Assembly: GCF_007856155.1 (NCBI RefSeq)
Contig: NZ_CP042266.1
Coordinates: 6,262,001-6,326,000 of the forward strand
Source: Streptomyces qinzhouensis
Lineage (GTDB): Bacteria > Actinomycetota > Actinomycetes > Streptomycetales > Streptomycetaceae
Reading direction: 5' to 3'
Length of the DNA: 64,000 nucleotides
A model generated the notes under the pieces. The model was not told the origin of the DNA, did not search any database, and worked only from the letters and a program-made list of their open reading frames with translations. The position numbers and the translations under genes were made by a program. The first letter of the stretch is position 1. Every line of letters starts with the position of its first letter. Shown one piece after another: positions 61,549 to 64,000 of the stretch.

Positions 61549-62394
61549 TCAGGCGTTCGGAAGAAGCTGGGCCACCCGGTCGGCGTCGCAGGTGCGCGGG
61601 CAGGTGACGCAGGTGTCGTCCGGCCGCAGTGTATAGAACAGACAGCAGCTCGCCCGGTCCCGGGTGGGCAGTTGTTCGCCCGCCGGGCCCGAGAGCAGCC
61701 GGAAGCCTGGGGTGCCGACGTACGGCTTCACCGTGCCCGGCAACAATTCCTGAAGCTCCGTCATCGCCCGCTGCCCCTCACCGAGCGTCTCCCCGATGTA
61801 CCAGAGACCCTCCACGATCTCGTCGGTCACCATGCCCCACAGCGCCCGCCGGCCGCGCCGCATCCGCGGTCCGAAGCCGGCCAGCAGCGGCTCGGCGTGC
61901 GCGGCGACCGCGGCCCGTACCTCGTCGCGCAGGGCCGCGTCGTCCGGGACGACCCGGGCGCCCGGCAGCCGGGCCGCGGGGTCGCCCGGCAGACAGGAGA
62001 ACTCCGTGATCCGGAAGGCGATCTGACCGGGCGTCCGCCGGAAGGACATCGAGGAGGGGGAGAGGCGGGGCACCCTGCGGCGCAGAAACCAGGGGACCGT
62101 GATCAGCAGCAGGGTGGGCCAGAGATAGCGGTGCAGCCCGAAGGTGGCGATGACATCGGGCCGGGCGTCCTCGCCGTAGTCCCGGCGCACCTGCTCCATG
62201 TCCCAGGCCAGAAAGGCGTCGAGGTCGGCTCCGCCCTCGGCAAGCCCGGCCGTGCCGAACCAGCCCTCGCCCGCGGGCACGGGTTCGCCGGGGCCCAGCT
62301 CCCGGAGGCTCAGTCCGGGATAGGCCTCGGTCAGCCGGGCGTACGCGTCCGCGACGGGTGAGGCGGGGGCGGGCAACAGCGCGGGCAGGGTCAT
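61549..62394 (-). CDS. Ferric-siderophore-reductase-like (2Fe-2S) protein
   Basis: A 281-residue cytoplasmic protein. The C-terminal cysteine motif CCLFYTLRPDDTCVTCPRTC (about residues 250-270) is the [2Fe-2S] site of FhuF-type iron reductases (C-C-x10-C-x2-C). The middle, LHRYLWPTLLLITVPWFLRR, and FRRTPGQIAFRITEFSCLPG are typical of the actinobacterial members. An iron box lies just upstream (62421-62439), so it is induced by iron lack and should release iron from imported siderophores (inference). Start at the ATG at 62394; a GTG at 62412 is an alternative and no ribosome site is seen for either, so the mRNA may be leaderless. Confidence 0.87.
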   Translation of the reverse strand: MTLPALLPAPASPVADAYARLTEAYPGLSLRELGPGEPVPAGEGWFGTAGLAEGGADLDAFLAWDMEQVRRDYGEDARPDVIATFGLHRYLWPTLLLITVPWFLRRRVPRLSPSSMSFRRTPGQIAFRITEFSCLPGDPAARLPGARVVPDDAALRDEVRAAVAAHAEPLLAGFGPRMRRGRRALWGMVTDEIVEGLWYIGETLGEGQRAMTELQELLPGTVKPYVGTPGFRLLSGPAGEQLPTRDRASCCLFYTLRPDDTCVTCPRTCDADRVAQLLPNA

Positions 62395-62420
62395 TCGGGC
62401 CGCCGAATCCACGATCGACT

Positions 62421-62439
62421 TCAGGTAAGGCTTACCTTA
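62421..62439 (-). promoter_or_regulatory. Iron box (DmdR/IdeR operator)
   Basis: TCAGGTAAGGCTTACCTTA matches the DtxR-type operator consensus TTAGGTTAGGCTAACCTAA at 15 of 19 positions. It is the only such site noticed and lies 27-45 bases upstream of the reductase start, where the promoter should be, so repression by the iron regulator is likely. Confidence 0.87.
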
Positions 62440-62542
62440 CCCGAGGGGTGGGGTGTTTGACGTGACGCCCGGGCCGCCTATGGTGCATCCAGGACGCCCG
62501 GGGAACGTCAACCGGGTGCCGGCAGGCCGGAGGAGGACCCGA

Positions 62543-63577
62543 GTGGAGCAGGCGCCGACGCGGGGCGCGGCCGCATCGCGCCCCGGATCCGAGCCGGGGC
62601 CGGGCCTTGCCCGGCGGACACCGCCGAACGCGCCGAACGCGCCCGGGCCGGGCGGGGAGCGGGTTCCCGAACAGGCGAGCGGCGGCCGGCTCGGCCCCCG
62701 GGACCGGACCCAGGAGCGGTTCCGGCCTCGGGGCCCGGCGGGCGGAGCCGTATCCGGTGGTCTGCTTCCGGGAGGCACGGAGGTGCCCGGCGGTCCGCGC
62801 CGGGCGGGTGGGGAGGTATCCGGCGGGGCTGCCGGTGGTACGTCCGTACCGGCCTCGCGGTCCCTGCCCTTCGCGCGGTCCGCTCCGGGTGGGCCGTCGT
62901 CGGAGCCGGACTCGCCGGACCGGTGGGTCGCACCAGGGGCACTCGCAGGGGTGCCGGTCGCGCACCGGGAGATCCGCCGGCACTCCGTCCGCGGCCAGAT
63001 TCTCCAGGCCCTGCGCACCGCTCTCCTCGACGGCGAGCTCACCCCCGGCGAGGTGTACTCGGCCCCGGCGCTCGGTCTGCGCTTCGGGGTCTCCGCCACA
63101 CCGGTACGGGAGGCCATGCAGCAACTGGCCGCCGAGGGCGCGGTCGAGGTGGTGCCCAACCGGGGCTTCCGGATCGCCGTCCGCAGCCCCCGGGAGCGCG
63201 CCGAACTGGCGCAGGTGCGGGCCCTGGTGGAGGCCCCCGTCGTCCTCGAACTGGTCCGCACCCTGCCCGCCGGGGAGTGGAGCGCGCTGCGCCCCGCCGC
63301 CGAGGCGGCGGTGGCCGCCGCGGCCACCGGGGACCGCGGCCGCTATGCCGAGGCCGATCGCGCCTTCCACCGCGCGGTGCTGGCGCTCGCCGGCAACGAG
63401 CAGTTGGTGGCCGTCGCGGACGATCTGCACCGGCGCTCCCAGTGGCCCCCGGACGATGTCTCCCTCACCGCCGACGCGGACCAGCACCTACGGCTGCTCG
63501 CCGCCCTGGAGCGGGGCGACACGGAGTCGGCCCGGGTTCTCGCCGAAGCGCACTTCGGCCGTACACCCGGCGGCTGA
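62543..63577 (+). CDS. GntR-family regulator with FCD domain and long disordered N-terminus
   Basis: A 344-residue regulator. Residues 1-140 are Gly/Pro/Arg-rich and disordered. The winged HTH is at about residues 145-210: VRGQILQALRTALLDGELTP, SAPALGLRFGVSATPVREAM, then QLAAEGAVEVVPNRGFRI. The FCD ligand domain follows (VRALVEAPVVLELVRTLPAG, ADRAFHRAVLALAGNEQLV). A GTG start with AGGAGGA five bases upstream was chosen; the frame is open to 62453. The target and ligand are unknown. Confidence 0.85.
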   Translation: MEQAPTRGAAASRPGSEPGPGLARRTPPNAPNAPGPGGERVPEQASGGRLGPRDRTQERFRPRGPAGGAVSGGLLPGGTEVPGGPRRAGGEVSGGAAGGTSVPASRSLPFARSAPGGPSSEPDSPDRWVAPGALAGVPVAHREIRRHSVRGQILQALRTALLDGELTPGEVYSAPALGLRFGVSATPVREAMQQLAAEGAVEVVPNRGFRIAVRSPRERAELAQVRALVEAPVVLELVRTLPAGEWSALRPAAEAAVAAAATGDRGRYAEADRAFHRAVLALAGNEQLVAVADDLHRRSQWPPDDVSLTADADQHLRLLAALERGDTESARVLAEAHFGRTPGG

Positions 63578-63623
63578 CGGCCCGTTCCGCCGGACCGCGG
63601 GGGCGTTCCGCGCCGGGACGAAC

Positions 63624-63820
63624 AGGTCGTGTCCGCGAAGTCCCGCCCGGCCCGCGCCGCCCGGCACGCACACGCTCCCCCTGTGCCCATCGGGCACGGG
63701 TGGGGGTTCCCCCGGTTCCTCCGGGCGGTAGCCCAGGGGGGACCCCCACCCAGCCGCAGGGCTGGGGGAGCCGCAGGCCCCGCCCTTCGGGCGGACGGCG
63801 CTACTTTGCGGACACGACCT
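63624..63820. mobile_element. MITE-like element with 18-bp terminal inverted repeats
   Basis: AGGTCGTGTCCGCGAAGT at 63624-63641 and ACTTTGCGGACACGACCT at 63803-63820 are inverted copies with one difference, 197 bases apart. There is no transposase frame inside. The interior has its own inverted pair, GGGTGGGGGTTCCCCC and GGGGGGACCCCCACCC. The termini look like ends of small transposons frequent in Streptomyces. Target duplication is not evident. The right end supplies the stop region of the next gene. Confidence 0.7.
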
Positions 63821-64000
63821 ATCGGGGAGCCGGTACGGGGAGTCGGCCCGCGAGCCAGACCGGGACGCCGCCGAGCAGCCTGAACAGCCGTCCCGCCTCG
63901 GCCCGCAGCCGGTCGGCCTCCGGCTGGGGCTCGCAGTCGGCGAGCGCCGCCAGCGCGGGCGCGGCCCCGATCAGATAGCCCAGCTCCTCGCGGAGCCGCA
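63819..64000 (-). CDS. C-terminal end of an unrecognised protein (partial)
   Basis: On the minus strand the last 60 codons of a gene are in the window, ending at a TAG at 63819-63821. It reads LREELGYLIGAAPALAALAD, then PEADRLRAEAGRLFRLLG and GGVPVWLAGRLPVPAPR. The composition is protein-like, with an amphipathic helical pattern. I do not recognise the family. Two of the three bases of the stop codon belong to the right end of the MITE-like element, so the original C-terminus may have been altered by insertion. Confidence 0.6.
   Translation of the reverse strand, partial: RLREELGYLIGAAPALAALADCEPQPEADRLRAEAGRLFRLLGGVPVWLAGRLPVPAPR

Overview
The window is a very G+C-rich chromosomal segment of an actinomycete, almost certainly a Streptomyces. 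The reasons are the strong third-position G/C codon bias, many GTG starts, a type II polyketide cluster laid out like the whiE grey spore pigment locus, an actinobacterial sulfate-assimilation operon, an AcoR-like GAF regulator, a SigE-family ECF sigma factor, a large SpoIIE-type phosphatase and an F420-dependent PPOX-fold oxidoreductase. I saw no rRNA or tRNA gene, no CRISPR array and no intact transposase.

Layout. 1-2.4 kb: the end of a carbohydrate ABC importer (two permeases, one lipoprotein), then an MMPL exporter, a DUF1697 protein and a DUF4236-like miniprotein. 5.9-15.6 kb: a minus-strand sulfur operon (sulfite reductase, zinc-ribbon miniprotein, APS reductase CysH, CysC, CysD, CysN, a sulfonate/taurine-type ABC transporter and a sirohydrochlorin chelatase), preceded by a 27-residue leader peptide ending in Cys-Pro-Ala-Cys. 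15.9-22.7 kb: a GNAT enzyme, a GAF regulator, an AidB-type acyl-CoA dehydrogenase, a YihY/BrkB membrane protein, an AraC-type regulator and a VOC protein. 22.8-24.8 kb: cobalt importer genes cbtB-cbtA behind a cobalamin riboswitch, with a divergent histidine-phosphatase-like protein that lacks the catalytic histidines. 24.9-32.7 kb: a sigma factor with a membrane partner, a PLP decarboxylase, a PIG-V-like mannosyltransferase, a YcnI copper protein and the SpoIIE-type phosphatase.

32.9-41.6 kb: the spore pigment cluster. A hydroxylase (ORFVIII) is divergent from ORFI-VII (SchA/CurD-like, cupin, KS-alpha, CLF, ACP, aromatase/cyclase, TcmI-type cyclase). An O-methyltransferase converges on the operon across a strong hairpin. 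KS and CLF build the polyketide on the ACP, the cyclases fold it, and the hydroxylase and perhaps the methyltransferase tailor it.

41.7-51 kb: an accessory stretch of secreted proteins (beta-helix protein, papain-like protease, LAxTG-less anchored partner, two I36-type inhibitor-like proteins, a lipoprotein), an MBL hydrolase, a winged-helix regulator and several decayed genes. Visible debris includes a DUF6221-like gene with an internal stop, a gene with a one-base frameshift in a G run, and a 42-bp duplicated fragment.

51-64 kb: a D-Ala-D-Ala ligase-like ATP-grasp enzyme coupled to an aminotransferase, RsgA behind a small leader ORF, an F420-dependent oxidoreductase, DUF456, a degenerate PP2C, a PoxB-type enzyme, an RsbW-like ATPase, a DUF2637 protein, an iron-box-controlled ferric-siderophore-reductase-like protein and a GntR/FCD regulator. 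The window ends in a MITE-like 197-bp element with 18-bp inverted ends that abuts a truncated CDS.
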